A stretch of DNA of 64,000 nt from the NCBI RefSeq assembly GCF_900142195.1, contig NZ_FRAB01000009.1:30065-94064 (forward strand), given 5' to 3'. Positions 1 to 8,394 of this stretch are shown piece by piece (the first letter of the stretch is position 1; each line of letters begins with the position of its first letter). A program made the position numbers and the translations under genes. The notes under the pieces were generated by a model. It worked only from the letters and a program-made list of their open reading frames with translations. It was not told the origin of the DNA and ran no database searches. Source of the DNA: Paraburkholderia terricola (GTDB lineage: Bacteria; Pseudomonadota; Gammaproteobacteria; Burkholderiales; Burkholderiaceae).

Positions 1-171
1 AACATAGCCGGCCACCAGCCGCAGCGCCTGCGGTGGGGTCGTGCGGCCGAGCAGCGTCGCCGGCCCTGGAAAAAGACATTGGCGGGGTCCATGTCCCGCA
101 CCCACCGGCGGCTCGCCGCTCAGACATCGCCTGCCGGGCAACCGGCCACTTCCAGCCGCGCAATCCGTACT
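1..171. other. Left edge, no supported gene
   Basis: This stretch lies beyond the stop codon of the AraC gene. Both strands have open frames of a few dozen codons, but none has a convincing start with a ribosome binding site or a recognisable protein motif. It may be the 5' end of a minus-strand gene that continues outside the window; I cannot support that. Confidence 0.4.
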
Positions 172-1098
172 TCAGCCGCGCAGCCGGTAGGCAAGCGGCG
201 TCACGCCGTAGCCACGCTTGAACTGCACGGAGAAATGACTGGCACTCTCGAAACCAACTGCAATCGCAATCTGCAGCACCGTCTGCCGGGTGGCGCGCAA
301 AAGCCTCGCTGCTTGCTCGAGCCTCAAGCGCGTGACGAACTGATGGGGTGTTTCTCCGGTCTCGCGGCGAAACACGCGCGCAAAATGAAAACTGCTTAAC
401 CCGGCCTGCGCGGCCAGTTCGCTGATCGCCAGATCGGCGGCCAGATTCGCGCGGATATAGTCGGTCACGCGGCGGATGCGGCGCGGCACCAGCCTGTCGG
501 GCCGCTGTGCAGGCATGGCACCCCGCGCTTGCCGGCCGCGCGAGTAATGCTGCAGAAGATGCGCGGCGAGCGCGTGAACCAGCGCGTCCACATAGAGACG
601 CGAGTCGGCCGGATCGGCCGCGGCGCGGTGCAACGCGTCGATCATCGCGGCGACCAGCGGATCCTTGAACTGCATTGCGTCGCCAAGCGACAGCTCGCGC
701 GAGCCGTCGAGTTCCATCTGATCGGCGACGCTGTCGATCAGGCCACGCTCGATATGCAAATGGACGGTCGACAGCGGCTCATCGCTGGTCGACCGCCAGC
801 GCCACGAGATCGGCGCGGGCGGCACGAACCACACGTCGCCCACGCGCAGCTCGGCGCTCTCCCAGCGCCCGTTCAGGTTGCGCTCGAGATGTTCGGCGCC
901 GCTGCCGAGCGTCATCAGCGTGAGGTCCTGCAAGCCGGGCGCCTCCAGCAGTTCCTGCTCGACCGGTTCGAGATAGGAGCGCAGTACCAGGTGCCGCCAC
1001 GGGCGCTCCACGCTCGACACCAGTTTCTGGCCCGCCATGTAGCGGTCGTAGGCGAGCGTCGTTGTCAGCTTCGGAATTCGTGCCATCACGTCGTCCAT
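172..1098 (-). CDS. AraC-family transcriptional regulator
   Basis: A 308-residue cytoplasmic DNA-binding regulator. The last 100 residues or so form the double helix-turn-helix of the AraC/XylS family (ISELAAQAGLSSFHFARVF, then IAIAVGFESASHFSVQFKR and the closing GVTPLAYR). The N-terminal 200 residues should hold the effector-sensing domain, but no specific ligand family is recognisable. The ATG at 1098 gives a family-typical length; a second in-frame ATG four codons later is equally possible because neither has a clear Shine-Dalgarno sequence. It is divergent from the LuxR-type gene across 175 bases. Target genes are unknown. Confidence 0.85.
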   Translation of the reverse strand: MDDVMARIPKLTTTLAYDRYMAGQKLVSSVERPWRHLVLRSYLEPVEQELLEAPGLQDLTLMTLGSGAEHLERNLNGRWESAELRVGDVWFVPPAPISWRWRSTSDEPLSTVHLHIERGLIDSVADQMELDGSRELSLGDAMQFKDPLVAAMIDALHRAAADPADSRLYVDALVHALAAHLLQHYSRGRQARGAMPAQRPDRLVPRRIRRVTDYIRANLAADLAISELAAQAGLSSFHFARVFRRETGETPHQFVTRLRLEQAARLLRATRQTVLQIAIAVGFESASHFSVQFKRGYGVTPLAYRLRG

Positions 1099-1172
1099 TA
1101 CGAGGGAGGTGCCGTATGCAGATGAGAAAACCTGTCACAGCCGCATTGCCGGCCTGCTGTCAGCGCAAGATC

Positions 1173-1212
1173 CCAAAAATGATAGCAAGGAACCGGCTAC
1201 CGTAATTTTTGG
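1173..1212. promoter_or_regulatory. Inverted repeat between araC-type and luxR-type genes
   Basis: CCAAAAAT at 1173-1180 and its exact complement ATTTTTGG at 1205-1212 are separated by 24 bases in the divergent intergenic region. The position fits a regulator site or a short AT-rich promoter element serving one or both genes. It does not match the classic lux box, so assignment to either regulator is inference. Confidence 0.3.
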
Positions 1213-1273
1213 AAATAGCTAATCATTCAGCTTGTCTTCCTTCATGCGTTCTGAACGCCGGAGCTACCGTTTC

Positions 1274-2281
1274 ATGGAACACGAATGCGATACGCTGCCG
1301 CACTGGCTGACCGGCTCGCCGCAAGGCGAAGCCGGGCAGGCATCGGCGGCATACAACTCGGCGCTGACCGCGCAACCGGCTTACCCGGCCGGCACGCGGC
1401 AACGCGAGAAATCGGCCCACGCGGCTGAAGCATCCAGGACACCCAACCGCACCGCAGGCATGGCGCCCGCGGGTTTTCTGACGCTCTTCACCGAAGAGGA
1501 GATCGGCACGCCGTCGCTCGCTCCCTCGCCCGCCGCGCGGCGGGCGCCGGTCATCAGTCCGCTGGTGCGTTTCGGCAGCGCGCAGGACCGCATCGAGTTC
1601 GTGCGGCGGCGCATCAAGCAGCTCGGCTTCGAGTCGTTCAGCTATTCGGCCACGCGCACCACCGCGCATCACAAGACGATGTTCGTGCTGACCAGCTACG
1701 AGTCGCAGGCGTGGCTCACGCGTTATTTCCGCGAGCGTTATTTCGAGCTCGACCCGCGCGTGGCGCTCGCCTCCCCGACCGGCATGCCGCTTCTGTGGAG
1801 CACGGCCGACATGCGTGCCGACCTGCCGCGCGCGCAACTGCGCAGCGAGCGGCTCGGCGGCCTGATCGACATGCTGGAGGCGAACGGGCGCAAGAGCGGG
1901 ATCCTCACGCAGATGCCGCTGCCCGAGCCGGAACTGAGCGCAAGCCTGTGCTTCAATTCGGAAATCGGCAATCCGCGCTGGATGACCGAATCGATCGTTG
2001 CCGAAACATTGATGTTCGCGCACACGATTCACGAATTCATCTGGACGCACGCGAGGAGCGTGATCGGCATCGCGCCGGCGCAGCCGCCGCGCGTCGCGCT
2101 GAGCGACTTGCAGCATGCGGTGCTGAAGGCGGTCGTACAGGGCCAGCGCGACAAGGAAATCGCCTATTTCCTCGGCTTGTCGCCGCATAACGTCGACTAC
2201 CATCTGCGGCGTTTGCGGCAACTGTTCAAGGTGCGCAACCGCGTGCAGTTGATCAACGTCGCGCAGGCCTACGTGTCATAG
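1274..2281 (+). CDS. LuxR-type quorum-sensing regulator (solo)
   Basis: A 335-residue regulator with an N-terminal autoinducer-binding domain and a C-terminal LuxR helix-turn-helix (KEIAYFLGLSPHNVDYHLRRL near residues 290-310). Acyl-homoserine-lactone pocket positions look intact: the W and Y of AWLTRYF, the D and P of YFELDPR, and the W of MPLLW line up with the invariant residues of TraR/LuxR. I chose the ATG at 1274 because GGAG lies ten bases before it; TTG 1232 and ATG 1244 are in frame upstream but lack a ribosome site. The first 90 residues or so are a low-complexity extension compared with TraR. No luxI-type synthase occurs in the window, so it is a solo or orphan receptor here. Confidence 0.85.
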   Translation: MEHECDTLPHWLTGSPQGEAGQASAAYNSALTAQPAYPAGTRQREKSAHAAEASRTPNRTAGMAPAGFLTLFTEEEIGTPSLAPSPAARRAPVISPLVRFGSAQDRIEFVRRRIKQLGFESFSYSATRTTAHHKTMFVLTSYESQAWLTRYFRERYFELDPRVALASPTGMPLLWSTADMRADLPRAQLRSERLGGLIDMLEANGRKSGILTQMPLPEPELSASLCFNSEIGNPRWMTESIVAETLMFAHTIHEFIWTHARSVIGIAPAQPPRVALSDLQHAVLKAVVQGQRDKEIAYFLGLSPHNVDYHLRRLRQLFKVRNRVQLINVAQAYVS

Positions 2282-2312
2282 CCGATGGACGTGACGCGAA
2301 GTGACGCGAAGT

Positions 2313-2338
2313 GACGTGACGGCAAGCGCCGTCACGTC
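2313..2338. terminator. Hairpin between convergent genes
   Basis: A perfect 11-bp stem with loop AAGC (GACGTGACGGC pairing with GCCGTCACGTC) sits between the convergent luxR-type and ABC-2 permease genes. No T-run follows on either strand, so it may be a bidirectional or Rho-assisted terminator. Just before it the decamer GTGACGCGAA occurs twice in tandem (2291-2310), followed by a third partial copy. Confidence 0.5.
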
Positions 2339-2352
2339 CGCCCGCTCCCACG

Positions 2353-3114
2353 TCAACTCTTGAGCCGATAACCGGTCTTGAAGATCCACGCGACGATCGC
2401 CAGAAACACCGCCAGAAACAGCGCGGTCATGCCGAGACTCACCTCGACGTTCACATCGGCGAGTCCATAGAAGCTCCAGCGAAATCCGCTCACCAGATAA
2501 ACGATCGGATTGAGCAGCGTCACGGCGCGCCAGAACGGCGGCAGCATATTGACCGCATAGAAACTGCCGCCGAGAAACGTGAGCGGCGTGATGATCAGCA
2601 GCGGCACGAGTTGCAGCTTCTCGAAGCTGTCCGCCCAGATGCCGATGATGAAGCCGAGCAGACTGAACGTGACCGCGGTGAGCACCAGGAAGAGGATCAT
2701 CCAGAACGGGTGCTGCACTTGCAGCGGCACGAACAGACCCGCGGTAGCGAGAATGATCAGCCCGAGCAGAATCGACTTGGTGGCCGCCGCGCCCACGTAG
2801 CTCACGACGATCTCCAGATACGAGACCGGCGCCGACAACAACTCGTAGATCGTGCCGGTAAAGCGCGGAAAGTAAATCCCGAACGACGCGTTCGAAATGC
2901 TTTGCGACAGCAGCGACAACATGATCAAGCCCGGCACGATGAACGCGCCGTAGCTGATGCCGTCCACTTCCTTGATGCGCGAGCCGATCGCCGCGCCGAA
3001 CACGACGAAGTAAAGCGACGTGGAAATCACCGGCGCGATGATGCTCTGCATCAGCGTGCGCCAGGTGCGCGCCATTTCGAACTTGTAGATCGCGCGAATT
3101 GCATGAATGTTCAT
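2353..3114 (-). CDS. ABC-2 type exporter permease
   Basis: A 253-residue inner-membrane protein of the ABC-2 family (YadH/NodJ-like) with about six hydrophobic segments; [19 protein letters not shown] is the typical ABC-2 signature in the fourth or fifth segment. It would form the membrane channel of a two-component exporter with the ATPase encoded directly upstream, whose stop overlaps this start by four bases (ATGA), so the pair is translationally coupled. Family members export drugs, lipids or polysaccharides; the substrate here cannot be told. Confidence 0.9.
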   Translation of the reverse strand: MNIHAIRAIYKFEMARTWRTLMQSIIAPVISTSLYFVVFGAAIGSRIKEVDGISYGAFIVPGLIMLSLLSQSISNASFGIYFPRFTGTIYELLSAPVSYLEIVVSYVGAAATKSILLGLIILATAGLFVPLQVQHPFWMILFLVLTAVTFSLLGFIIGIWADSFEKLQLVPLLIITPLTFLGGSFYAVNMLPPFWRAVTLLNPIVYLVSGFRWSFYGLADVNVEVSLGMTALFLAVFLAIVAWIFKTGYRLKS

Positions 3115-4037
3115 TGATTACCCCGGAGCAGACTGACGAAGATGTCTTCGAGCGAGCTTTGCGTCGTATGCAGGTCCTTGAAGCGGATGCGGGCGTCGTC
3201 GAGCGCCTTGAGCAGCGCGATGATGTCGGTGCGCCCGCCATCGCCCTCGTAGGTGTAGATCAGCTCGTTGCCGCCCTTCGCGACATCGAGCCCGTAGCCG
3301 GCCAGCGCGGGCGGCAACTCGTGGAGCGGACTCTCGAGTTGCAGCGTGAGCTGCTTCTTGCCGAGCTTGCGCATCAACTCCGTCTTTTCCTCGACCAGCA
3401 TGATCTCGCCCGCGTTGATCACGCCGATGCGGTCGGCCATCTCCTCCGCTTCGTCGATGTAGTGCGTGGTGAGGATGATCGTCACGCCGCTCGCGGCGAG
3501 CGAGCGCACCAGCTTCCACATATCGCGCCGCAACTCCACGTCCACGCCGGCGGTGGGTTCGTCGAGGAACAGCACGCGCGGTTCGTGCGAGAGCGCCTTG
3601 GCGATCAGCACGCGGCGCTTCATGCCGCCCGACAGCGTGATGATCTTGCTATCGCGCTTTTCCCACAGCGACAGGTCGCGCAACACCTTCTCGATGTGAG
3701 CGGGGTTTTTCGGCTTGCCGAACAGTCCGCGGCTGAACGAGACGGTGGCCCAGACGGTTTCGAACGAGTCGGTGGTGAGTTCCTGCGGCACGAGGCCGAT
3801 CAGCGAACGCGCGCCGCGATAGTCCGCCGCGATGTCGCGGCCGTCCACCGTCACGCGGCCTTCGCTCGCATTCACGATGCCGCAGATGATGCTGATGAGC
3901 GTGGTTTTGCCCGCGCCGTTCGGCCCGAGCAAGGCGAAAATTTCCCCTCGGTTGATGGCCAGATCGATGTTCTTCAGTGCATGAAAACCGCTGGCATAGG
4001 TTTTCGACAGATTGGTGACCGAGACGATTGGCTGCAT
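3111..4037 (-). CDS. ABC exporter ATP-binding protein
   Basis: A 308-residue ATPase (YadG/CcmA-like) for the ABC-2 permease. Walker [10 protein letters not shown] (about residues 39-47), signature LSGGMKRR, Walker [13 protein letters not shown] and switch histidine [13 protein letters not shown] are all intact, followed by the C-terminal extension usual for exporter ATPases. The ATG at 4037 ([14 protein letters not shown]) is preferred over the longer open frame because the ABC fold starts directly there. It is first in a two-gene operon with the permease. Confidence 0.92.
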   Translation of the reverse strand: MQPIVSVTNLSKTYASGFHALKNIDLAINRGEIFALLGPNGAGKTTLISIICGIVNASEGRVTVDGRDIAADYRGARSLIGLVPQELTTDSFETVWATVSFSRGLFGKPKNPAHIEKVLRDLSLWEKRDSKIITLSGGMKRRVLIAKALSHEPRVLFLDEPTAGVDVELRRDMWKLVRSLAASGVTIILTTHYIDEAEEMADRIGVINAGEIMLVEEKTELMRKLGKKQLTLQLESPLHELPPALAGYGLDVAKGGNELIYTYEGDGGRTDIIALLKALDDARIRFKDLHTTQSSLEDIFVSLLRGNQ

Positions 4038-4435
4038 GGATTCGATGATGGCAGACACCGTAATTTGATTGGAAAAAGCGTCGCGAGCACGCGACCGCAC
4101 CCGCAATGTAATGGAAAGTGGCAAAGCGTGCAGCGCGACATCGCGGCGCGCCCGAAAAGCGCTCTCTGGTGCCGGAACACGTCGCGGCCACGCGCCTGCC
4201 ACAGCGGTTCAATGGCTTCCGAAGCACCGTTTCGGGAACGCGCCATGCTCGATTCAAGACACGCTGCCGCGCAGCCCCGGATTCGATTCGAACCCGCGCA
4301 AGCGGCGCGTGCGGGGCCGCGCCGCCGCGTTGTCCGCGACGCACCGTTCGGTCCGGGGCACATCGCTTGCGGCAGTTCGTCCATGCGAGCGACATGCGCT
4401 TGCGTGGCATCAATCCGACTCCATGGAGGTGAACC
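4038..4435. other. Divergent intergenic region, no gene seen
   Basis: This 398-base spacer separates the minus-strand ABC ATPase from the plus-strand Gly-rich gene and should hold both promoters. A small palindrome, GTCGCG-AGCA-CGCGAC, lies at 4080-4095. Open frames in this GC-rich DNA lack ribosome sites and family resemblance. No tRNA or other RNA gene was recognised. Confidence 0.5.
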
Positions 4436-4828
4436 ATGAAACACATGACCAGGACAATCCTTGCTTCGGCGCTCGTGATGGCGCTGTCGGGCGGCGTGTA
4501 TGCACAGGCCGGCGGCGGTGCGGGCGGGACCGGCAGCGGCGGCACCGGCGTGGGCGCGGGCGGCGGCACGACGGGCGGAGCGGGCGGCACCGCGACACCT
4601 GGCGTCGGCCCCGGCACGATGAAGAGCCCGAGCGATTCGGGCTATGGCTCGCCGGGCGTGACCGGCACCGGCGGCGGCATGGGCACCGGCACCGGCGCCA
4701 CGCCCAACAGCCTGCCGACGGACCGTTCGAACAGCGGCATGCACAAAGGCATGAAGAACGGTACGCGCAGCGGCACCAGCGACGACATGAATCGCGGGAC
4801 GAGCGGCGCGACGCAAGGCAGCCAGTAA
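4436..4828 (+). CDS. Secreted glycine-rich small protein
   Basis: A 130-residue protein with a clear Sec signal peptide (basic start, hydrophobic core ILASALVMALSGGVYA, cleavage after AQA near residue 24). The mature part is about half Gly, Thr and Ser and contains Gly-rich blocks, then a polar Met/Asn/Arg tail, so it is probably disordered or loosely structured in the periplasm or outside the cell. GGAGGTG five bases before the ATG is a strong ribosome site. A terminator-like hairpin follows, so it is likely a single-gene unit. No function is recognised. Confidence 0.75.
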   Translation: MKHMTRTILASALVMALSGGVYAQAGGGAGGTGSGGTGVGAGGGTTGGAGGTATPGVGPGTMKSPSDSGYGSPGVTGTGGGMGTGTGATPNSLPTDRSNSGMHKGMKNGTRSGTSDDMNRGTSGATQGSQ

Positions 4829-4866
4829 CCGCAAGCGACGCTCTATCGAGCCGATCCCGTGCAACC

Positions 4867-4906
4867 GGGGCGGCGGCGCCTAAAACGGGCGTCGCCGCCC
4901 TCTTTC
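4867..4906 (+). terminator. Intrinsic terminator-like hairpin
   Basis: GGGGCGGCGGCGCC (4867-4880) pairs with GGGCGTCGCCGCCC (4887-4900) apart from one G-T pair. The loop is TAAAAC and the pyrimidine stretch TCTTTC follows. It lies 38 bases after the Gly-rich gene and fits a plus-strand terminator. Confidence 0.6.
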
Positions 4907-5001
4907 GTCGAGGCGCAAACGAACGGTCGGCGCCGGCAACCGCGACGGGTTTTCCCTTTCAACGCCCTTGTGGTTTTTTCAAGCACTACGCGTGAGACGC
5001 A

Positions 5002-6690
5002 TCACGGTTCCGCGCACACGAAACTGGCGGCGAGATTCACGTTGCCCTTGCCGGCGTAGCGCGGAAACAGCGGATAGCGGCACAACGGACGCGAGCGTCC
5101 ATTGGTGGCCGCGGCGATGTCGGTCGCCGTCAAGGTTTCGGGCGCCGCGCCGCGCGTGACCCAATTGTCGAGCGCGCCCAACAGATCCACCGAGGGAATG
5201 AACGCGCCGCCGCCGTGCTGAAAACCCGGCACCATGTAGAGCCGCATGAACCCGTTGACCTGGTCGATGCCGAAGCGCTCGACCAATGCGTCGTAGTAGG
5301 CGATCGTCTGATTGGGGCTGATGACTTCGTCGGCGAGGCCTTGCAGCGTGATGAGCTTGCCGCCGCGCGCAATGTAGCGGGCGAGGTCGTGGTTCATCGA
5401 GCCGATGGTCTGCGACAAGGCGACCAGTTGCTGGCGATACTTGCCCGGAGCTTGCGGATCGAACCTGAGTGAATCGAAGCCGGCGTCCCGCGCGACGAAA
5501 TAGCGGACGTAGCCGTCGCCTTGCGCGAACAGGTAGCCGTTGGCGAGGAACGTCGGCACCGGCAAACGCGCCGCCTGATGTCCGAGCCCGAGCGTGCCGT
5601 TCAAACGCGTGCCCTGAAAAATGTTGTAGCCGCGATAGCCGGTCACGTCCCACGCCAGCCGGTACGGCAGCGAAAGGCCGTCGCGCATCACGAGCAAGGT
5701 GGCGAGTTGCGCGTCCGTGAGGCATTCGTCGGTCGCGGGCGCGCGGCCCGCGCAGCGCAACGACGCGATGATCTCCGCTTCGTGCGCGCGGCAAGCGGCG
5801 ACGTCGCTGACGATGGCGTCCGCCGCGCCGTCGAGCCGGTCGCAAGCCGCGATCGTTCGTTGATACACGCGTTCGAGCAGCAACGGTGGAATGAAGCCGC
5901 CCGGCGTCGCGTATTCCGCATGGCCGAGCTTCACGCCGAGCAGCCGCACGCCGGAAAAATTGAGCGCGGGGGAATTGGCGATCACCCCGTCGTAGTCGTC
6001 GGGAAAGCGCTGCATGACCGTGTAGCCTTCGCGCCCGCCGGTCGAGCCGCCCGCGAAGTACATGCGCTGCGGCGGCTGACCGTACGCGCGCGCGATCAAT
6101 GCAACCGCCACGTCGTGCGTTTTCTTCAGGTGCGCGTAGCCGAAGTTCGTCACGGCTTCGTCGACGAGGCCGAACACCGCGAGCGACGAATCGCCGACGT
6201 GCCCCGAGTCGTCGCCGAAAGTCGCATAGCCTTGGGCGAGCGGCGCGCGATCCGGCGAAAACGGCATCACGCCGGTGCCGCTCACCACTACGCCGTTGTA
6301 GCCGCCGCCGCCGATTTGCAGCGCGCGGCCGTTCCAGCGGCGCGGCAGATTCAGATCGAAACGGATATCGGGCGTGTCGGCCTTCAGCCCCTTGATGCGG
6401 CCGGTGATGCGGCAAAACTCGCCGCCTTGCTGATTGCCGGGCGCGGTGGCGCCGACCATCACCGCGCTCTCGATCAGCGCGCCGGCGGTCGGCAATGCGA
6501 TCAGTTCGGCCGGCAGCACCGCGCCCGCGAATCCAGCGCAACGCAGCGCGAGCGGCGCTTCCGTCGACGCGGCCAGCGCGGGCTGCACGCCCAGGCTCAA
6601 GCTCAGGCTCAGCCACGACAGCGCGCCGACGACCCAGCGGGCCGTGCGCGAATCCCGCCTACCGCGCGCACCGCGCCGATACGCGCTCAT
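5002..6690 (-). CDS. Tannase/feruloyl-esterase family protein, exported
   Basis: A 562-residue alpha/beta hydrolase of the tannase/feruloyl esterase family, with a twin-Arg-rich start and a long hydrophobic signal segment (WVVGALSWLSLSLSLGVQPALA). The nucleophile elbow is YFAGGSTGGREGY, the acid region LADEVISPNQTIAYYD, and the catalytic histidine lies in VPGFQHGGG. Family tannases have Cys next to both the catalytic Ser and His (the CS-D-HC motif, a disulfide); here both positions are Gly. The triad itself is present. The ATG at 6690 overlaps the stop of the OpgC-like gene (ATGA), so it is translated with a membrane acyltransferase, suggesting action on an acylated envelope glycan rather than plant tannin. 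That last point is inference. Confidence 0.85.
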   Translation of the reverse strand: MSAYRRGARGRRDSRTARWVVGALSWLSLSLSLGVQPALAASTEAPLALRCAGFAGAVLPAELIALPTAGALIESAVMVGATAPGNQQGGEFCRITGRIKGLKADTPDIRFDLNLPRRWNGRALQIGGGGYNGVVVSGTGVMPFSPDRAPLAQGYATFGDDSGHVGDSSLAVFGLVDEAVTNFGYAHLKKTHDVAVALIARAYGQPPQRMYFAGGSTGGREGYTVMQRFPDDYDGVIANSPALNFSGVRLLGVKLGHAEYATPGGFIPPLLLERVYQRTIAACDRLDGAADAIVSDVAACRAHEAEIIASLRCAGRAPATDECLTDAQLATLLVMRDGLSLPYRLAWDVTGYRGYNIFQGTRLNGTLGLGHQAARLPVPTFLANGYLFAQGDGYVRYFVARDAGFDSLRFDPQAPGKYRQQLVALSQTIGSMNHDLARYIARGGKLITLQGLADEVISPNQTIAYYDALVERFGIDQVNGFMRLYMVPGFQHGGGAFIPSVDLLGALDNWVTRGAAPETLTATDIAAATNGRSRPLCRYPLFPRYAGKGNVNLAASFVCAEP

Positions 6691-7820
6691 CCGCAACCCG
6701 CGCCGCTGGCGACCGCCCGCGCATGCTGCCCTTTCCAGCCGCTCCAGCCACGCGCGATCATCAGGAGTGCGCCGATCGCGACCAGATCGCCGCCGAGTCC
6801 GATCAGCACGCCGCGAAAACCGTGCAACGCATGCGGCGTGGCCGTATCGACGACCAACGACACCAGCGTGCCCATGACGAAACACACGAGCCCGGTGCGG
6901 CCGACCGCCACCACGGCGGGCAGCCGCCGTGCGAGCCGCGCGATGCTGCCCATGCGCACGAACTGCGCGGCAAGCCAGGCAATGACGATGAAGTTGATCA
7001 CGCGGTAGATGGACAGGTTCTGTTTAAAGGCGCCGGGCAGCGGTTGCGTCAGCACGAAGAGTTGGATGATAGCGAACGCCAGCACCGCGATCACCGCGAC
7101 GCGCGTGAACCAGCGCGCGGTGCCGCCTGCGTGAAAGCGCTCGCTGATCGGCTGCACGCGGCACAGGATTCCGAGTACGAACACCAACTGCCACGCAAAC
7201 GGATTAAAAGCCCACTCGGCCATGTCGTCAATGGCGAAGAGCGCGGCGAGCGGCCGTGCGAGCGCCCAGATCGCCGCGCTCGAGGCCAGCGCCAGGAGCG
7301 CGGAGCGGCGCGCGAGCGGCACCGCGAACGGCACGCAGAGCGCGTAGAGCATATACATGGGCAACACGCTCGACAGATACGGCTGACGCCGCAGCAACGC
7401 GATATCGAACGCTTCGCGCAGCGGCTGGGCCGCGAACGGCTGCCAATGGGTGAGCTCGACCATCGGCTGATTCAGGCGCAGCAGCGCGAGCACCGCGCCG
7501 GAGAGCAGCGTCAATACCGCCGTCAACAGATAGGCGCGATAGATTTCCCAGCAGCGTTTGACGAAGCGCATTCTCGCCGCGCTCTCACCGCGACCCGCGA
7601 GCACCGCCGTATACGCCGCCGCCGATGCATAGCCGCCGAGAAACACGAACACTTCGGCGGAGTCGCACAACGCGTAGGCGTGCAACATCAGATGCGACAG
7701 CGTGCTGCCGGGAATGTGATCCAGCACGATCACGAGCAGGACGATGCCGCGGAAGAAATCCACTTCGATCGAACGTCCCGTTCGGGGACTTCCTTCGGGG
7801 CGCCCGTGGCGTGTTTCCAT
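6687..7820 (-). CDS. opgC: OpgC-like membrane acyltransferase
   Basis: A 377-residue integral membrane protein with about ten hydrophobic segments. The opening EVDFFRGIVLLVIVLDHIPG, and then EVFVFLGGYASAAAY, are typical of OpgC, which adds succinyl groups to osmoregulated periplasmic glucans. I start it at ATG 7820, which puts the OpgC fold near residue 15; a longer frame reaching 8030 has no family resemblance in the added part. It is upstream of and coupled to the tannase-family gene (ATGA overlap). No opgGH genes are in the window, so the acceptor glycan is not shown here. Confidence 0.82.
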   Translation of the reverse strand: METRHGRPEGSPRTGRSIEVDFFRGIVLLVIVLDHIPGSTLSHLMLHAYALCDSAEVFVFLGGYASAAAYTAVLAGRGESAARMRFVKRCWEIYRAYLLTAVLTLLSGAVLALLRLNQPMVELTHWQPFAAQPLREAFDIALLRRQPYLSSVLPMYMLYALCVPFAVPLARRSALLALASSAAIWALARPLAALFAIDDMAEWAFNPFAWQLVFVLGILCRVQPISERFHAGGTARWFTRVAVIAVLAFAIIQLFVLTQPLPGAFKQNLSIYRVINFIVIAWLAAQFVRMGSIARLARRLPAVVAVGRTGLVCFVMGTLVSLVVDTATPHALHGFRGVLIGLGGDLVAIGALLMIARGWSGWKGQHARAVASGAGCG

Positions 7821-8394
7821 TCGGGTTCTCGCTGGATCGCGCGCGCATGCGGCGCGCCGTGAGAGCCGCACATGTCGCTCGCTGTTTGTCATACGAAGCG
7901 ACCAGAATAGAACGTTTCCGCCGGCGCCGTGCAGCGTCGCGGCGCTCGCTGACAACTCGCCTGACACGTCGAACCGCGTGGCGGCGAGTTGAAATTCAAC
8001 TGTCGGCGTGCGGTAAGAGTGGGGCTTCACGCACCCGGTTTGCGGAAAGATTTGCGGCTTTCGACGTTCAAAACGCCAATGCCGCCGCTAATAGCCGCAA
8101 AAAAAAATCCCTGAACCGCCTATGCGATTTTTTTCGCTTTTTTTCATCGTAGGATGAATTCACGCACGCCCGTCGGACATCGCGCAGTGCGAGCGATGCC
8201 ACCCTTCGACGGCGGCCACTCATGTGGACCGGACACGCTGCCGCTGATCCGCGATCAGCCGGCTCGCCGAGCGTCATTGCGACGCCTTCTATTCGCCGCC
8301 GCTGACTTTGCCGTCACCGATGCGCGCCGGTCCTTCCACTACCGCCCTGAAGCGCAGCGCCGCGCGCGCCGCCTTCGCTCTGGAAGAAGACCAC
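7821..8394. other. Divergent intergenic region, no gene seen
   Basis: This 574-base spacer lies between opgC-like (minus) and the acyltransferase-3 gene (plus). It holds a 13-bp palindrome GTTGAAATTCAAC near 7989-8001 and an A/T-rich patch near 8099-8150 with A- and T-runs, a likely promoter area. Open frames crossing it look like out-of-frame reading of GC-rich DNA. Confidence 0.45.

Noticed and set aside
529..1125. Long plus-strand open frame over the AraC gene, and similar long frames opposite most genes
   Set aside because: These are shadow frames of GC-rich coding DNA: Arg/Ala/His/Gln-rich, without ribosome sites or family motifs.
1120..1175. CTGT/ACAG-like words near the LuxR gene that might form a lux box
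   Set aside because: Spacing and symmetry do not match the roughly 20-bp lux box dyad.
4268..4290. Minus-strand GGTTCGAATCGAATCC resembling a tRNA T-arm
   Set aside because: No complementary T-stem, acceptor stem or anticodon arm could be folded around it.
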